A stretch of DNA of 64,000 nt from Rhodococcus qingshengii (GCF_021025955.1 NZ_JAJNCL010000003.1:62001-126000), one strand, 5' to 3'. Shown: positions 26,830-36,405, numbered from the stretch's first letter. Program-made: numbers and translations. The notes: a model not told the origin generated them from the letters alone.

Positions 26830-27930
26830 CTACACCACGCGGCGAGCCTTCATTCCGGCGAAGATCGGGCCGACCTTCACGACGTCACCGAACGTGGGTG
26901 CGTGAAGCATTTGGCCGTTGCCCACGTAGATCGCCACGTGGCCGGGTCCGCCTGCCTGCCAGTTGCCGAACAACAGGTCACCGGGCTGCGCCTGATCGAG
27001 CGGGATCTCGACGCCGACGCCCCACTGCGTCTCGGATGTCCGCGGCAGAGTCACGCCAGTTGCCGCGTGGATCGCGTACGACGTCAGGCCCGAGCAGTCG
27101 AACCCGCCCATCGACGGCCCGTTGACGTTTCCGCCGCCCCACACGTAGGGCAATCCGAGAAACTTCAGACCAGCCTCGACGACGCCGCCCACCGCAGCGG
27201 CGAGGTTGTTGTAGTCGAAGGGTGCGAGCATCAGGGCGAACGAGTCCTGCAACGATTTGATCTGGGCGACAAACGGAGCGGCGGCCGCCTGCTCCGCGGG
27301 AACCTCGCCCGACTTGTCTGCCGGAACGCCGCCCGCTTCTCGAACGGCGTCGGGTCCGACGTCGTATGCCGCGAGCGCGAGGTCGACGGTATCGCCCTCG
27401 ACCTCACCGGACTTCTGCCAGGACTGCGCTTGCTTGACGAGATCACACAACCGGTAGCCGGTTGTCATCACCGGGTCGGCGACACCCAGGATGTCCATCT
27501 TCCCGTCGCCGTCGCCGTCCTTGCCGTAAGCAGTCCACGCCGCGGTGGTGAAACGGCCAGGCCCGCGCCCACCCTCCGGTGAGATGTCGGTATCGGGACC
27601 GTACTTGAATCCGTTCTCGACCGAGTACAACGAGGCGATCACCGCAGGGGTGATCTCGGAGCACAGTGCGCCGGCCTTCTTGATCCACGGCGCAAACACC
27701 GCCACCGCTCCCACGGGCGCCAACGTCGCTCCCGGAAAGTTGGAGGGTACGGACGGCACGATTCCCTCAGGCGTGTCCTGAGTTCGTGCCGGTCCGTTCC
27801 AGGCTGCAAGTGAGACTGCAGCATTCGAAGACTCGTTCTTCTCGACTTGTGCGGGCGCTCCGAGAGTTCCACTCATCACGCCCAGTGCGGTGCCGATCGA
27901 CACAGCGATCGCCAGGACACCGACTGCCAT
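26830..27930 (-). CDS. Exported peptidoglycan hydrolase: lytic transglycosylase-like plus NlpC/P60 endopeptidase
   Basis: A 366-residue exported protein with an N-terminal signal/anchor helix. A lysozyme-like lytic transglycosylase region follows (about residues 80-205, candidate catalytic E105 in SVENGF), then a C-terminal NlpC/P60 domain (about 250-366) with C279 in FDCSG, H331 in GPGHVAIYVG and H343. It should cut both glycan strands and stem-peptide bonds, a wall-remodelling combination known in mycolata. GGAGG precedes the ATG by a suitable distance. The greA terminator is shared. Confidence 0.9.
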   Translation of the reverse strand: MAVGVLAIAVSIGTALGVMSGTLGAPAQVEKNESSNAAVSLAAWNGPARTQDTPEGIVPSVPSNFPGATLAPVGAVAVFAPWIKKAGALCSEITPAVIASLYSVENGFKYGPDTDISPEGGRGPGRFTTAAWTAYGKDGDGDGKMDILGVADPVMTTGYRLCDLVKQAQSWQKSGEVEGDTVDLALAAYDVGPDAVREAGGVPADKSGEVPAEQAAAAPFVAQIKSLQDSFALMLAPFDYNNLAAAVGGVVEAGLKFLGLPYVWGGGNVNGPSMGGFDCSGLTSYAIHAATGVTLPRTSETQWGVGVEIPLDQAQPGDLLFGNWQAGGPGHVAIYVGNGQMLHAPTFGDVVKVGPIFAGMKARRVV

Positions 27931-28135
27931 CCGAACCTCCGATAAACCTCTGAAAATCTACGTACGTGGTCGTACCCGAAACTTGTCGGTGCGAACATCT
28001 ACTCTTTCGAACATGCATTCGACACGGCTCAGTCTCGCAACTCCTGTAACCAATGTCTCATTTATCTCGGTGGGCGTTACGCAAATGACCACAGACGCCA
28101 AGGCTTTTCTCAGGTTCGGCGTGCAAGCTGAGTGC

Positions 28136-28381
28136 ATGAGCGACGATCGGCCACGACCCGCCCGGGGACGCACTACGGTGTATCGACCCGTTCGCCTCGC
28201 CCTCGCAGCCACGGCCGTGGCGGGAGCACTCGCAAGCGGCGGACTTTCTCTCGTTTCTTCTCCCACTGCCACGGCACTCGCGCCGGACACCTCGGCTTCT
28301 CACATCAAGAATCCCGCTGTAAAGCGGCCCGTCGTGGTCGCCGGATTCGGAACCCCGGACGCCGTCTCCAACGGTTCGTGA
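28136..28381 (+). CDS. Small exported protein upstream of ApbE-like gene
   Basis: An 81-residue protein with a basic N-terminus, a signal peptide (about residues 19-45, VRLALAATAVAGALASGGLSL) and a short tail (IKNPAVKRPVVVAGFGTPD). Its stop overlaps the GTG start of the ApbE-like gene (GTGA), so the two are coupled. It lacks a recognisable FMN-attachment motif. The longer in-frame start at 27890 looks non-coding. Function is unknown. Confidence 0.55.
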   Translation: MSDDRPRPARGRTTVYRPVRLALAATAVAGALASGGLSLVSSPTATALAPDTSASHIKNPAVKRPVVVAGFGTPDAVSNGS

Positions 28382-29172
28382 GCACTCCGCGCTCGGCCTC
28401 CGAGTGGCTCACCTGGGGCGTGCAGGCCCGGGTTGTCGTCACCGACCCTGAAGTCCTGCCCTCCGCTGCCAGCCTGGTTCGCGGTTACCTCACCGCGGCC
28501 GACGCCGCCACCAATCGAGATCGTGCCGACTCCGAAATTCGTACCTACGTCAGCGCCGCAAGCAACGTCGACGGCGTCGCCGTGACGCCCATGTTCGCGC
28601 ACTTCCTCGAAGACGCGTTGGCTGTCGCACGGCTGACCGACGGCAAACTCACGCCCACGGCCGGCTCAGCAGACCCGCACTCCTGGTGGAAGATTCGCGT
28701 CGAGAACAATCGTGTGTACAGCCCGGACGACGTAGTCCTCGACCTCTCCGCGACCGCCCGTGCCAGTTCGGCGGATCACTGCGCGGCATCGACTGCCACG
28801 CTTCTCGGGTGCGGAGTGCTGGTCGGCCTCGGCGGCGACATCGCAGTTGCCGGTCCGGCGCCCGAAGACGGCTGGCAGATTCAAGTTCAAGACCTGCCCG
28901 GGGATCCGACGTGCCAAGTGGCTCTCCCGTCCGACTGTGGGATCGCCACGGCCAGCACCGTCAAACCACTGCACCGCGAATCGACGGCGACGCCCATGTG
29001 GCGCACGGTGTCGGTGATTGCATCCTCCTGCGCCCAGGCCGCCGCATTCAGTCGGGTTGCGGTCGGCATGAGCGGTTCGGCCATCGACTGGCTACATCAA
29101 CTCGACGTACCCGCCAGGCTGGTCGACCAGGAGCACCGCGTAACGGTTCTGGGCGGCTGGCCTGACGAGTAA
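28378..29172 (+). CDS. ApbE-like FAD:protein FMN transferase (divergent)
   Basis: A 264-residue protein resembling ApbE flavin transferases, which attach FMN to Ser/Thr of target proteins. Supporting stretches are SASEWLTWGVQARVVVTDPE near the start, DGKLTPTAGSADPHSWW in the middle and CGVLVGLGGDIAVAGPAPEDGWQIQVQD later. The usual DLGAIAKGYAVD motif is degenerate here (DLSATARASSADHCA) and lacks the lysine, so activity may be altered. The start is GTG 28378, inside the stop of the preceding gene. Confidence 0.7.
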   Translation: MSTPRSASEWLTWGVQARVVVTDPEVLPSAASLVRGYLTAADAATNRDRADSEIRTYVSAASNVDGVAVTPMFAHFLEDALAVARLTDGKLTPTAGSADPHSWWKIRVENNRVYSPDDVVLDLSATARASSADHCAASTATLLGCGVLVGLGGDIAVAGPAPEDGWQIQVQDLPGDPTCQVALPSDCGIATASTVKPLHRESTATPMWRTVSVIASSCAQAAAFSRVAVGMSGSAIDWLHQLDVPARLVDQEHRVTVLGGWPDE

Positions 29173-29178
29173 CTCGAG

Positions 29179-30390
29179 TCAGTTCTGCAAGCGCACTGCG
29201 TAGCCGGCGCGGTCGAAGGCAGTGAGAAGTTCTGCCTTGTTGTCCGGACCACGGGTCTCGACCGTGAGGAAGACTTCCACTTCGTCGAGCGCGAGTTCGC
29301 CACCGGTACGGGAGTGGATGACGTCGACCACGCTGGCGCCGTTCGCCCGAACCACTTCGAGCAGCGACACCAGTGCGCCCGGCCGATCGTCGATGGTGAT
29401 GTGAACACCGAGGAACCGTCCGGCTGCCCGCAGTCCGTGGGAGATGACGTGTGTGAGCAGCAGCGGATCGATGTTGCCGCCGGAAAGAACGGCGCACACC
29501 GGCCCGGTCAGTCCCAGCTCTTCCGGAGAGCACGTCATCAACGCCGCAACGGCCGCGACGCCTGCCGGTTCGACGATCAGCTTGGCGCGTTCGAGGCACA
29601 GCAGGAGCGCTTTGGACAACGCTTCCTCGCTGACCGTCACCACCGCGTCGACATGGGCGGAGACCTCGGCGAACGGAACCTCGCCGGGGCAGCCCACGGC
29701 GATACCGTCTGCCATCGTCGACATCGACGCCAATGCGGTCGGCTTCCCGGCTGCCAACGACGCCGGCCAGGCAGCCGCGGTCTCGGCCTGCACTCCGACG
29801 ATGCGCACCTGTGGGCGTACAGCTTTGACTGCGGCAGCCACGCCGGCGATCAACCCACCACCTCCGGTGGGAACGAGGATCGTGCCCACCTCGGGGAGTT
29901 GCTCGAGGATTTCCAGGCCCACCGTGCCCTGCCCCGCCACGACGTCTTCGTGGTCGAACGGGTGGACCAGAACCGCTCCGGTCCTGTCCGCAAATTCGCG
30001 AGCGGCGACGAGCGCTTCGTCGACAGTCGAACCGTGCAGGTAGACCCGGGCCCCATATGCCTTGGTGGCCACCAACTTCGGCAGCGGTGCACCGGTCGGC
30101 ATGAAGACCGTCGACTTGATTCCCAATTCTGTTGCAGACCACGCAACTCCCTGCGCGTGGTTACCGGCGCTGGCCGCCACCACGCCCGCGGCTCGTTCCT
30201 CCGGGGATAGATTGGCGATGCGATTGTAAGCACCGCGCGGCTTGAAAGAGCCGGTGCGTTGCAGGTTTTCACATTTCAAACTCACGGCGAAGCCTGTGGT
30301 TTCAGACAACACTCGCGAGGCCACCACCGGGGTGCGGCGCATGACCGGGGCGAGAAGTTGCTGTGCAGCCTTTATCTGTTCGAGATTCAC
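29179..30390 (-). CDS. ilvA: Threonine ammonia-lyase with C-terminal ACT domain
   Basis: A PLP enzyme that deaminates threonine to 2-oxobutyrate. The 403-residue protein has the PLP lysine K50 in GSFKPRGA, the phosphate-cup GGGGLIAG, and one C-terminal ACT domain (about residues 325-403, DDRPGALVSLLEVVRANGASVVDV), the short TdcB-like architecture. GTG 30390 is chosen because GGAGG lies 6 bases upstream; the ATG at 30417 would put that site inside the gene. Biosynthetic and catabolic roles cannot be separated by sequence alone. Confidence 0.9.
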   Translation of the reverse strand: MNLEQIKAAQQLLAPVMRRTPVVASRVLSETTGFAVSLKCENLQRTGSFKPRGAYNRIANLSPEERAAGVVAASAGNHAQGVAWSATELGIKSTVFMPTGAPLPKLVATKAYGARVYLHGSTVDEALVAAREFADRTGAVLVHPFDHEDVVAGQGTVGLEILEQLPEVGTILVPTGGGGLIAGVAAAVKAVRPQVRIVGVQAETAAAWPASLAAGKPTALASMSTMADGIAVGCPGEVPFAEVSAHVDAVVTVSEEALSKALLLCLERAKLIVEPAGVAAVAALMTCSPEELGLTGPVCAVLSGGNIDPLLLTHVISHGLRAAGRFLGVHITIDDRPGALVSLLEVVRANGASVVDVIHSRTGGELALDEVEVFLTVETRGPDNKAELLTAFDRAGYAVRLQN

Positions 30391-30408
30391 GCATGCCTCC
30401 AGAAAGTG

Positions 30409-30441
30409 CGCCTCCACACCCTCGTGAGGTGTGAAGGCGCA
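30409..30441 (-). terminator. metB terminator
   Basis: GCGCCT.CACACC and GGTGTG.AGGCGC form an interrupted stem (30409-30441) beyond the metB stop and before the ilvA ribosome-binding site. Confidence 0.65.
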
Positions 30442-30477
30442 CTGCAGGTTCGAATTCGAATTGCCGTAGAGCGAAGG

Positions 30478-31650
30478 TCAGGACAGTGCTTGCTCGATGT
30501 CGCCGACCAGATCGGAGGCGTCTTCGATGCCGACCGACAGGCGAACCAGATCGTCGGGAACCTCGAGCGCGGAACCGGCCGTCGAGGCGTGGGTCATCGC
30601 ACCGGGGAACTCGATGAGGGATTCGACTCCGCCGAGAGATTCTGCCAGCGTGAAGATCTCGGTGCGCGAGCACAGGTCGAGAGCTGCCGCCTTGCCACCC
30701 TTGAGGCGCACGGAGATCATGCCGCCGAAGCGTCGCATCTGCTTGGCCGCGACCTTGTGCGACGGGTGCGAAGCCAGGCCGGGGTAAATGACGCTGGCAA
30801 CCGCGGGGTGACCGTCGAGCAATTCGACGACCTTCTCCGCGTTGTCGCTATGACGCTCCATGCGCAGCGCCAGTGTCTTGATTCCGCGCAACGTCAAGAA
30901 CGCGTCGAACGGACCGGGAACGCCGCCGGATCCGTTCTGCAGGAACGCGAAGGCGGTATCCAGTTCTTCGTCGTTGCAGACGAGAGCGCCACCGACCACG
31001 TCGGAGTGTCCACCGATGTACTTGGTCGTGGAGTGCAGCGCGATGTCGGCACCGAGCTGCAGCGGCTGCTGCAGGTACGGCGACGCGAAGGTGTTGTCCA
31101 CCACGATCTTTGCGTTGCCTTCGTGGGCGACCTCGGTGAGGAGCTCGATGTCACCGATGTTGAGCAGCGGGTTCGTGGGGGTCTCGACCCAGACCAGCTT
31201 GGTGTTGGACTTCATCGCCGCGCGCACCGCATCGACGTCGGACACCGGAGCCGGGGTGTACTCGATCCCCCACTGCGTGAAGACCTTGTCGATGAGACGG
31301 AAGGTTCCGCCGTACGCGTCGTCCGGGATGACCAAGTGATCGCCAGGTCGAAGCACCGAACGGAGCAGGCAGTCGGTGGCCGCCATTCCCGAACTGAACG
31401 CTCGACCGTAAGTTCCGGATTCGAGTGCGGCCAGGTTCGCTTCGAGCGGGCGACGGGTGGGGTTACCCGTTCGCGCGTACTCGAAGCCACTGCGCATTCC
31501 ACCGACGCCGTCCTGGGCGAAGGTGGAACTTGCGTAGATCGGCACGTTGACCGCACCGGTCAGCGGATCGGGTTCGTAACCCGCATGCACCGCTTTCGTG
31601 GAGAAACCCTGCCAGCTGATGTTGTCGGCCTTGCTGCGTTGCTCACTCAT
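30478..31650 (-). CDS. metB: Cystathionine gamma-synthase
   Basis: A 390-residue Cys/Met metabolism PLP enzyme. The PLP lysine is K210 in HSTTKYIGGHSDVVGG. The N-terminal YARTGNPTRRPLEANLAALE and C-terminal SLGGVESLIEFPGAMTHAS segments are typical. It lies 44 bp downstream of cbs on the same strand, so a transsulfuration operon is likely; in mycobacteria MetB has both synthase and lyase activity. Confidence 0.94.
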   Translation of the reverse strand: MSEQRSKADNISWQGFSTKAVHAGYEPDPLTGAVNVPIYASSTFAQDGVGGMRSGFEYARTGNPTRRPLEANLAALESGTYGRAFSSGMAATDCLLRSVLRPGDHLVIPDDAYGGTFRLIDKVFTQWGIEYTPAPVSDVDAVRAAMKSNTKLVWVETPTNPLLNIGDIELLTEVAHEGNAKIVVDNTFASPYLQQPLQLGADIALHSTTKYIGGHSDVVGGALVCNDEELDTAFAFLQNGSGGVPGPFDAFLTLRGIKTLALRMERHSDNAEKVVELLDGHPAVASVIYPGLASHPSHKVAAKQMRRFGGMISVRLKGGKAAALDLCSRTEIFTLAESLGGVESLIEFPGAMTHASTAGSALEVPDDLVRLSVGIEDASDLVGDIEQALS

Positions 31651-31694
31651 GGTCCCCAGCCTAATAGCGCCGGTGCCGGCGCAGGAATCCGAAC

Positions 31695-33080
31695 TCAGGA
31701 ATCCGAACTCAGGAAACCCAGGAGATCGTGGCGCGTGATGACACCTACCGGCTTGCCGTCGTCGACGACCATGAGTGCGTCGGTGTCACCGAGCGCCTTC
31801 GTGGCAGCCGAGACCGGCTCGCCGGAACCGATGAGCGGGAACGGCTTGCTCATGTGCTTCTCGACGGAATCCGCAAGGTGCGCACGGCCTTCGAATACCG
31901 CGCTCAGCAGATCTCGCTCGGACACACTTCCGGCGACCTCGCCTGCCATGACCGGCGGTTCCGCACCGACGACGGGCATCTGGGACACGCCGTACTCGCG
32001 CAGGATCTCGATCGCGTCGCGCAGGGTCTCCGACGGGTGAGTGTGAACGAGGTCCGGCAGCTCGCCCGACTTGCCGCGCAGAACGTCGCCGACGGTGGGG
32101 ACGTTCGTCTTGCCGTCGAGTGGGGTGCGCAGGAATCCGTACGACGCCATCCACTGATCGTTGAAGATCTTGGACAGGTAGCCGCGGCCACCGTCCGGGA
32201 GGAGGACGACGATCAGGGCGTCGGGGCCCTCGCGCTTGGCTACTTCGAGGGCGGCGACGACGGCCATACCGCAGGAACCGCCGACCAGCAGTCCCTCTTC
32301 ACGGGCGAGGCGACGCGTCATCTCGAAGGAATCGGCGTCAGAGACGGCGATGATCTCGTCCGGGATGGACGGGTCGTATGCGGTCGGCCAGAAGTCTTCG
32401 CCGACACCTTCGACGAGGTACGGGCGACCGGTGCCGCCGGAGTAGACGGAGCCTTCGGGGTCTGCGCCGATGACCTTGACCTTGCCGCCCGAAACTTCCT
32501 TGAGGTAGCGGCCGGTGCCGGTGATGGTTCCGCCGGTGCCGACGCCCGCGACGAAGTGCGTGATCTTGCCGTCGGTGTCGGCCCAGATCTCGGGACCGGT
32601 GGTCTCGTAGTGGCTCTCCGGTCCGCCCGGGTTGGAGTACTGGTTGGGCTTCCAGGCGCCGGGGATCTCACGGGTGAGTCGGTCGGAGACGCTGTAGTAG
32701 CTGTTCGGGTTGTCCGGCGCGACGGCCGTGGGGCACACGACAACCTCGGCGCCGTAGGCACGCAGGACGTTGCGCTTGTCTTCGCTGACCTTGTCGGGGC
32801 AGACGAAAACGCACTTGTATCCACGCTTTTGCGCCACGAGCGCCAAGCCGATTCCGGTGTTGCCCGAAGTCGGTTCGACGATGGTGCCGCCAGGCTTCAG
32901 TTCACCCGAAGCCTCGGCTGCGTCGATCATCTTGACGGCGATGCGGTCCTTGGAGCTACCGCCCGGGTTGAGGTACTCGACCTTGGCTGCCACCGTGCCG
33001 AAGTTTTCGCCCGTGACGGACGTGAGCTTGACGAGTGGGGTGTTGCCGATGAGGTCGACGACGTGTTCCGCGATGCGCAT
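31695..33080 (-). CDS. cbs: Cystathionine beta-synthase
   Basis: A 461-residue protein combining a beta-family PLP catalytic domain (K44 in GGSSKDRIA; EPTSGNTGIGLA; VAGVGTGGTITGTGRYLKE) with two C-terminal CBS domains (about residues 335-455), which bind adenosyl ligands in this family. It condenses serine and homocysteine to cystathionine. cbs-metB form the reverse transsulfuration module. The start is ATG at 33080. The direct repeat GGAATCCGAACTCA spans its 3' end. Confidence 0.95.
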   Translation of the reverse strand: MRIAEHVVDLIGNTPLVKLTSVTGENFGTVAAKVEYLNPGGSSKDRIAVKMIDAAEASGELKPGGTIVEPTSGNTGIGLALVAQKRGYKCVFVCPDKVSEDKRNVLRAYGAEVVVCPTAVAPDNPNSYYSVSDRLTREIPGAWKPNQYSNPGGPESHYETTGPEIWADTDGKITHFVAGVGTGGTITGTGRYLKEVSGGKVKVIGADPEGSVYSGGTGRPYLVEGVGEDFWPTAYDPSIPDEIIAVSDADSFEMTRRLAREEGLLVGGSCGMAVVAALEVAKREGPDALIVVLLPDGGRGYLSKIFNDQWMASYGFLRTPLDGKTNVPTVGDVLRGKSGELPDLVHTHPSETLRDAIEILREYGVSQMPVVGAEPPVMAGEVAGSVSERDLLSAVFEGRAHLADSVEKHMSKPFPLIGSGEPVSAATKALGDTDALMVVDDGKPVGVITRHDLLGFLSSDS

Positions 33081-33160
33081 TCGTCCATGTTCCCAGATGA
33101 AAGAAAACGGTGCGCGCGGACGTCGGGCGAAGGTGGTGCAATCCGGCTAGATTGGCAAGT

Positions 33161-34123
33161 GTGAGTCGAACCGGACTGAAAGCGTCGGTGGCCACGGTGG
33201 TGGCCGGATCGAGTGCAGGCACGCTCTCCTGGTTGGGCTACAACTATCTGATGTCGCAGGCAGGTGCGGCGCGTGGGGTGATCGGTCGCAATATCGCCAA
33301 GCCACCCGAGGCGGACGGTGTGTACGCGCCCGGCGCCGACAACCCGGAACTCTGGTGGCGGGCCGTGCCCTTCGATCTCCACTTGATGATCTTCGGCGAT
33401 TCGTCTGCAGCCGGCGTCGGCGCGCTGACGGCGTCGGACGTTCCGGGTGTGCAGGTCGCGAAGCTGCTCGCGAGTGAAACCGGTAAACGAATCCGCTTGA
33501 GTACCAAGGCCATCGGCGGCGCCACCTCACGCGGGTTGAGCGGGCAGGTCGACGCCATGTTCGTCGCCGGCCCTCCCCCGGACGCTGCGGTGATCCTGAT
33601 CGGCGCCAACGACGTCACCGCCAAGAACGCGATTCGCGCTTCGGCAAAACGCCTCGGCGACGCGGTACGACGCTTACGCGAGAGCGGCGCCGTCGTAGTT
33701 GTCGGCACCTGCCCGGATCTGGGGGTGGTCGCGGCCATCCCGCAACCTCTGCGCTCCGTGGTGCGTGAATGGGGTCATCGTCTCGCGCTCGCCCAGGCGG
33801 CCGCGACCAGAAACGCCGGGGGTCATCCCGTTCCGCTAGCCGACCTGCTGGCCAAGGAATTCCTGGCCTCGCCCGACACGATGTTCTCCGCCGACCGTTT
33901 CCACCCCTCCGCGGCCGGATACGAACTCGCGGCGAAGCAGATCGTCCCGGTTCTCGCATCGGCTCTGGGTGAATGGCAGGGTGGTCCGCTACCCGAACTC
34001 CCCCACGTCTCGGAGGCGGCGCAAGCTCGCACCGTCGCGGCCCGACTGACGGCGGCGGCAACCCAGTGGAAAGCCTTCGCACGACGCACCAAACCTGCAG
34101 GTCAACGCCACGACGTCAACTGA
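33161..34123 (+). CDS. SGNH/GDSL hydrolase (Rv1075c-like)
   Basis: A 320-residue SGNH-fold esterase. The N-terminal hydrophobic segment (residues 8-30) suggests export or membrane anchoring. Block I is MIFGDSSAAGVG (nucleophile S81), block III is LIGANDVT, and block V FHPSAAGYELAA carries the catalytic His. I chose GTG 33161 because the upstream extension is not conserved-looking. It is divergent from cbs, as Rv1075c lies near Rv1077. Confidence 0.9.
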   Translation: MSRTGLKASVATVVAGSSAGTLSWLGYNYLMSQAGAARGVIGRNIAKPPEADGVYAPGADNPELWWRAVPFDLHLMIFGDSSAAGVGALTASDVPGVQVAKLLASETGKRIRLSTKAIGGATSRGLSGQVDAMFVAGPPPDAAVILIGANDVTAKNAIRASAKRLGDAVRRLRESGAVVVVGTCPDLGVVAAIPQPLRSVVREWGHRLALAQAAATRNAGGHPVPLADLLAKEFLASPDTMFSADRFHPSAAGYELAAKQIVPVLASALGEWQGGPLPELPHVSEAAQARTVAARLTAAATQWKAFARRTKPAGQRHDVN

Positions 34124-34244
34124 GTGAGACTGCGTGACCACCATCTGGGAGTGGCAACGTAAATTGTAAGTCGAAGCTGCATTCAACTTGCCCTGCTCGA
34201 CGGCGTTTCAAGCCGCCCGCGAGCAGTACACAAAAGGAGTTTTC

Positions 34245-35462
34245 ATGCCCGAGGCAGTAATCGTCTCAGCAGTACGGTCGCCCATCGGCCGCGCAATGAA
34301 GGGTTCGCTCAAGGACATCCGCCCGGATGACCTCGCAACTCAGATGGTTGCCGCCGCGTTGGCAAAGATCCCCGAGCTCGACCCCACCGAGATCGACGAC
34401 CTCATGCTCGGTTGCGGCCAGCCCGCCGGCCAGTCGGGCTTCAACATCGCCCGCGTCGTCGCCGTCCAGCTCGGCTACGACTTCCTCCCCGGTGTCACGG
34501 TCAACCGTTACTGTTCCTCCTCGCTGCAGACCACCCGCATGGCACTGCACGCCATCCGCGCAGGCGAGGGCGACGTCTTCATCTCCGCCGGCGTCGAGTC
34601 CGTCTCCAGCTTCATCACGGGCAATGCCGACGGCCTGCCCAACACCAAGAACCCGCTCTTCGACGCAGCCCAGGCTCGTAGCGCCAAGCTCGCCGAAGGT
34701 GGAGTCGCCTGGACCGATCCTCGCGAAGAGGGCCTGATCCCCGACGTGTACCTGGGCATGGGCCAGACCGCGGAGAACGTCGCGTCCGCCACCGGCATCA
34801 CCCGCGAAGACCAGGACCGCTGGGCAGTTCGCAGCCAGAACCGCGCCGAGGAAGCCATCGCTCGCGGCTTCTTCGAGCGTGAGATCACCCCCGTCACCCT
34901 CGCCGACGGCACCGTCGTCTCCAAGGACGACGGCCCCCGCGCCGGCACCACCTACGAAGGCATCAGCGGCCTCAAGCCCGTCTTCCGTCCCGACGGAACC
35001 GTCACCGCGGGCAACGCCTGCCCGCTCAACGACGGCGCAGCCGCACTGGTGATCATGTCCGACACCAAGGCAAAGGCACTCGGCCTGACCCCGCTCGCTC
35101 GCATCGTCTCCACCGGCGTTTCGGGCCTGTCCCCCGAGATCATGGGCCTCGGCCCGATTCAGGCCGTCAAGAACGCCCTGAAGATCGCCGGCAAGTCGAT
35201 CTCCGACATCGACCTGTTCGAGATCAACGAGGCATTCGCCGTGCAGGTCCTCGGATCCGCTCGCGAACTCGGCATCGAAGAAGACAAGCTCAACATCTCC
35301 GGTGGCGCGATCGCACTGGGCCACCCCTTCGGTATGACCGGTGCCCGCATCACCAACACCCTGATCAACAACCTGCAGGAGCAGGACAAGACCTTCGGCG
35401 TCGAGACCATGTGTGTCGGCGGCGGACAGGGCATGGCAATGGTGATCGAGCGCCTCAGCTGA
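34245..35462 (+). CDS. Acetyl-CoA C-acyltransferase (thiolase)
   Basis: A 405-residue thiolase like FadA3 (Rv1074c), acting in fatty-acid beta-oxidation or acetoacetyl-CoA metabolism. The nucleophile is C90 in NRYCSSSLQTTRMALHAI; the C-terminal GGAIALGHPFGMTGAR (His) and MCVGGGQGMAMVIE (second Cys) complete the active site. ATG 34245 follows AAAAGGAG by 6-7 bases. A GC-rich terminator separates it from the convergent enoyl-CoA hydratase. Confidence 0.94.
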   Translation: MPEAVIVSAVRSPIGRAMKGSLKDIRPDDLATQMVAAALAKIPELDPTEIDDLMLGCGQPAGQSGFNIARVVAVQLGYDFLPGVTVNRYCSSSLQTTRMALHAIRAGEGDVFISAGVESVSSFITGNADGLPNTKNPLFDAAQARSAKLAEGGVAWTDPREEGLIPDVYLGMGQTAENVASATGITREDQDRWAVRSQNRAEEAIARGFFEREITPVTLADGTVVSKDDGPRAGTTYEGISGLKPVFRPDGTVTAGNACPLNDGAAALVIMSDTKAKALGLTPLARIVSTGVSGLSPEIMGLGPIQAVKNALKIAGKSISDIDLFEINEAFAVQVLGSARELGIEEDKLNISGGAIALGHPFGMTGARITNTLINNLQEQDKTFGVETMCVGGGQGMAMVIERLS

Positions 35463-35480
35463 TCCCCTGAGCACGTAGAA

Positions 35481-35512
35481 AGCGGCCGCCCGGCTTCTAC
35501 CGGGCGGCCGCT
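35481..35512. terminator. Bidirectional terminator, thiolase / enoyl-CoA hydratase
   Basis: AGCGGCCGCCCGG (35481-35493) pairs with CCGGGCGGCCGCT (35500-35512) around a 6-base loop. Confidence 0.85.
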
Positions 35513-35528
35513 TCCGTGTGGTCGTGTT

Positions 35529-36284
35529 TCAGGTAGTCGTGAATTTCTGAGCAAAACTCCCCAACTCGCGAATCAACGCTCGTGCAGCGTCGTCCTCACG
35601 CTGAACTGCGGCGCGGGCTTCGTCGGCCCAACCGTGGCGGAGCAGTCCCTTGGCGGCAAGCACTGCCGGTCCGATGTTGGCCGCAATCTGCTCGGCGCTC
35701 TCCCGAGCACGGATGTGAACCTCGTCGGCCGGTACGGCGTCGGTCGCCAGTCCGTAGGCGGCTGCTTCGACGCCGCTGAGCCACCGGGCCGACAGGATCA
35801 GCTCGGCGGCGCGCTGCGTTCCGATCACCTTGGGCAGTAACCAACTACTGGCAGCTTCGGGCGCTGTACCCAGCGACGTGAACGGCGCCCGTAGACGTGC
35901 GTCCTCGGCGACGTAGACGACGTCGCAGTAGAGCAGCATGGTCAGGCCGATGCCCACGGCAGCGCCGTGCACCGCGGCAATCAAGGGCTTCGGGAACTCC
36001 ACCAGCGCGACGATCAGCGGCGCGAATGCGTGGCCGAAGTCTGCATTATCCGTGCCTGGTTCGGCGAGCGCACGCAGGTCGACACCACTCGAAAAAACCT
36101 TGCCTGCACCCTCGACTATCACCACGGCCACGGAATCGTCCGACGCCGCGTCGTCGAGCGCCTTGGTCAACGCTCGAAAGCCGGCTGCGTTGAAAGCGTT
36201 CAGGCGGCTCGGGTTGTTGAAGGTCAGCGTTCGCACCGCTCCGGCATCCGCCACCAGCACGGGTTCGGTGGTGTTTGTCGACAT
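35529..36284 (-). CDS. Enoyl-CoA hydratase/isomerase family protein
   Basis: A 251-residue crotonase-fold protein (RLNAFNAAGFRALTKAL; GKVFSSGVDLRAL; PKPLIAAVHGAAVGIGLTMLLYCDVVY). The oxyanion-hole glycines are present. The first catalytic Glu is not obvious (AAVGIG, PFTSLGTAPEAASSWLLPKVIG), so it may be an isomerase-like member. ATG 36284 follows AAAGGGGAG by 4 bases, a much better start than the upstream in-frame ATG. Confidence 0.9.
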   Translation of the reverse strand: MSTNTTEPVLVADAGAVRTLTFNNPSRLNAFNAAGFRALTKALDDAASDDSVAVVIVEGAGKVFSSGVDLRALAEPGTDNADFGHAFAPLIVALVEFPKPLIAAVHGAAVGIGLTMLLYCDVVYVAEDARLRAPFTSLGTAPEAASSWLLPKVIGTQRAAELILSARWLSGVEAAAYGLATDAVPADEVHIRARESAEQIAANIGPAVLAAKGLLRHGWADEARAAVQREDDAARALIRELGSFAQKFTTT

Positions 36285-36352
36285 TCGCTCCCCTTTGTTC
36301 CAAACCAAGCAGTTGCTAGGTACCCAAGCACCGTAACCGCCCACAGACGACA

Positions 36353-36382
36353 AAAGAAGGGCCCCTCGCGGGGCCCTTCTTT
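36353..36382 (-). terminator. Terminator of the Bax-inhibitor gene
   Basis: AAAGAAGGGCCCC (36353-36365) pairs with GGGGCCCTTCTTT (36370-36382) around a 4-base loop. T-rich ends on both strands make it a strong terminator. Confidence 0.9.
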
Positions 36383-36405
36383 GGTGTTACGGAACGACTG
36401 GAGAA

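Noticed and set aside
27990-28080. MtrA-type control site upstream of the NlpC/P60 gene
   Set aside because: GTAACG and GTTACA occur here but not with the spacing of a convincing direct repeat; too weak to list.
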